DNA of 64,000 nt from Methanoregula sp. GTDB taxonomy: Archaea; Halobacteriota; Methanomicrobia; Methanomicrobiales; Methanospirillaceae. The position numbers and the translations under genes were made by a program. This document shows positions 63,614 to 64,000 of the stretch, piece after piece. Location: contig JBAZQB010000001.1 in assembly GCA_041645435.1 (NCBI GenBank), forward strand, positions 558,001 to 622,000, in the 5' to 3' direction. Position 1 is the stretch's first letter, and each line of letters starts with the position of its first letter. The notes below the pieces were generated by a model, which ran no database searches, had not been told where the DNA came from, and was given only the letters and a program-made list of their open reading frames with translations.

Positions 63614-64000
63614 TCAGAGCTGCCATCTGCCACTATGGCTGGTTTTTGCCAGACCCTTGCACCGGTTGAAGTATGTCTCACCCCAGATCCAGGGCTGATA
63701 GGTACAGCACATGTCGGGTTTCACCAGATGGATGCCGCAGAGATATCGCTCTTTTGCTACGCGACGCAGGAAAGGACAGACAGTGACATACTCACCGGTG
63801 TCGGGATTGCGCATTTCTATTGAGACAATTGTCCCAAGGTCTTCAGCCACAAGGTCGGTACAGTTTATTGGTGTGCCTCTCTCCATATACGCAATAAACC
63901 AGCGCAGGATATCAGTTCGCTCCTGCTCCATCCAGATATATACATTCGGCACTGTCGGTGTAATACCGGGACCGAAAATCCGGCAGCAGAGTCCACACTG
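63614..64000 (-). CDS. YkgJ-like Cys-rich putative metal-chelating protein, partial
   Basis: The reading frame enters from the right edge, so the N-terminus is missing; at least 128 residues are visible. It begins QCGLCCRIFGPG, followed later by CPFLRR, YLCGIH and KPDMCCTYQPW. This C-x-x-C-C plus late Cys pattern is that of the YkgJ/UPF0153 zinc- or iron-chelating family. The TGA or equivalent stop lies at 63614. GTG 63952 is an internal codon, not the start. Confidence 0.75.
   Translation of the reverse strand, partial: QCGLCCRIFGPGITPTVPNVYIWMEQERTDILRWFIAYMERGTPINCTDLVAEDLGTIVSIEMRNPDTGEYVTVCPFLRRVAKERYLCGIHLVKPDMCCTYQPWIWGETYFNRCKGLAKTSHSGRWQL

Overview
The window looks like chromosome of a methanogenic archaeon of the order Methanomicrobiales, probably close to Methanoregula; the genus is an inference. 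Archaeal markers seen directly are a TATA-box binding protein with the two-fold repeat, a tRNA-guanine transglycosylase (TgtA) beside archaeosine synthase (ArcS), an RNase P RNA, methanogen families (DUF2769, DUF2115/UPF0305, 7TM histidine kinase), TATA-like promoters and oligo-T terminators. No methanogenesis gene, tRNA, rRNA, CRISPR array or insertion sequence was found.

Layout. 1-2668 (minus): an ECF vitamin/metabolite transporter (S, fused A-A', T; T runs off the left edge). 2905-7358: a broken WrbA-like flavoprotein gene, malic enzyme, a thioredoxin-like/DUF2769 pair and an aldehyde dehydrogenase. 7761-12203 (minus): vWA protein, PP2C phosphatase, Ser/Thr kinase (a TerY-P triad) followed by a protein with two GIY-YIG-like domains. 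12523-19018: a frameshifted S41 protease gene, a PEGA lipoprotein, a short zinc-ribbon protein, an AroK-type kinase, a HIT hydrolase and small membrane or lipid-anchored proteins. 19348-19902: TBP, with a perfect inverted repeat just before its start. 20127-23669 (minus): a PPDK-like protein without its pyruvate barrel, paired with a large PhoU/DUF47-like protein. 24122-27782 (minus): cimA-ilvB-ilvN. 29542-34839: a polyphosphate operon (ppk1, CHAD-HD, ppx). 36141-42066 (minus): AMMECR1, tgtA, arcS, and the two NfnAB-like subunits. 42517-42857: RNase P RNA. 43123-48578: MFS exporter, arrestin-like protein, zinc-ribbon array protein and secreted unknowns. 48934-52745: purL (with PurS-like N-terminus) and purQ. 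52824-64000: histidine kinase, double flavodoxin, surface protein, sodium symporter with a 34-residue accessory protein, zinc-ribbon/Cys-rich membrane protein, FAD oxidoreductase with glycosyltransferase, PaaI thioesterase and a partial YkgJ-like protein.

The two best candidates for little-described systems are the TerY-P triad joined to a double GIY-YIG protein, and the PPDK-half/PhoU-like pair. Both are tight operons whose domains suggest phospho-signalling, but their substrates cannot be read from sequence. Several proteins here share one plan: N-terminal cytosolic zinc ribbons, a single membrane helix and an outer domain. Two genes (WrbA-like, S41 protease) carry single-base frameshifts that may be real decay or assembly errors.
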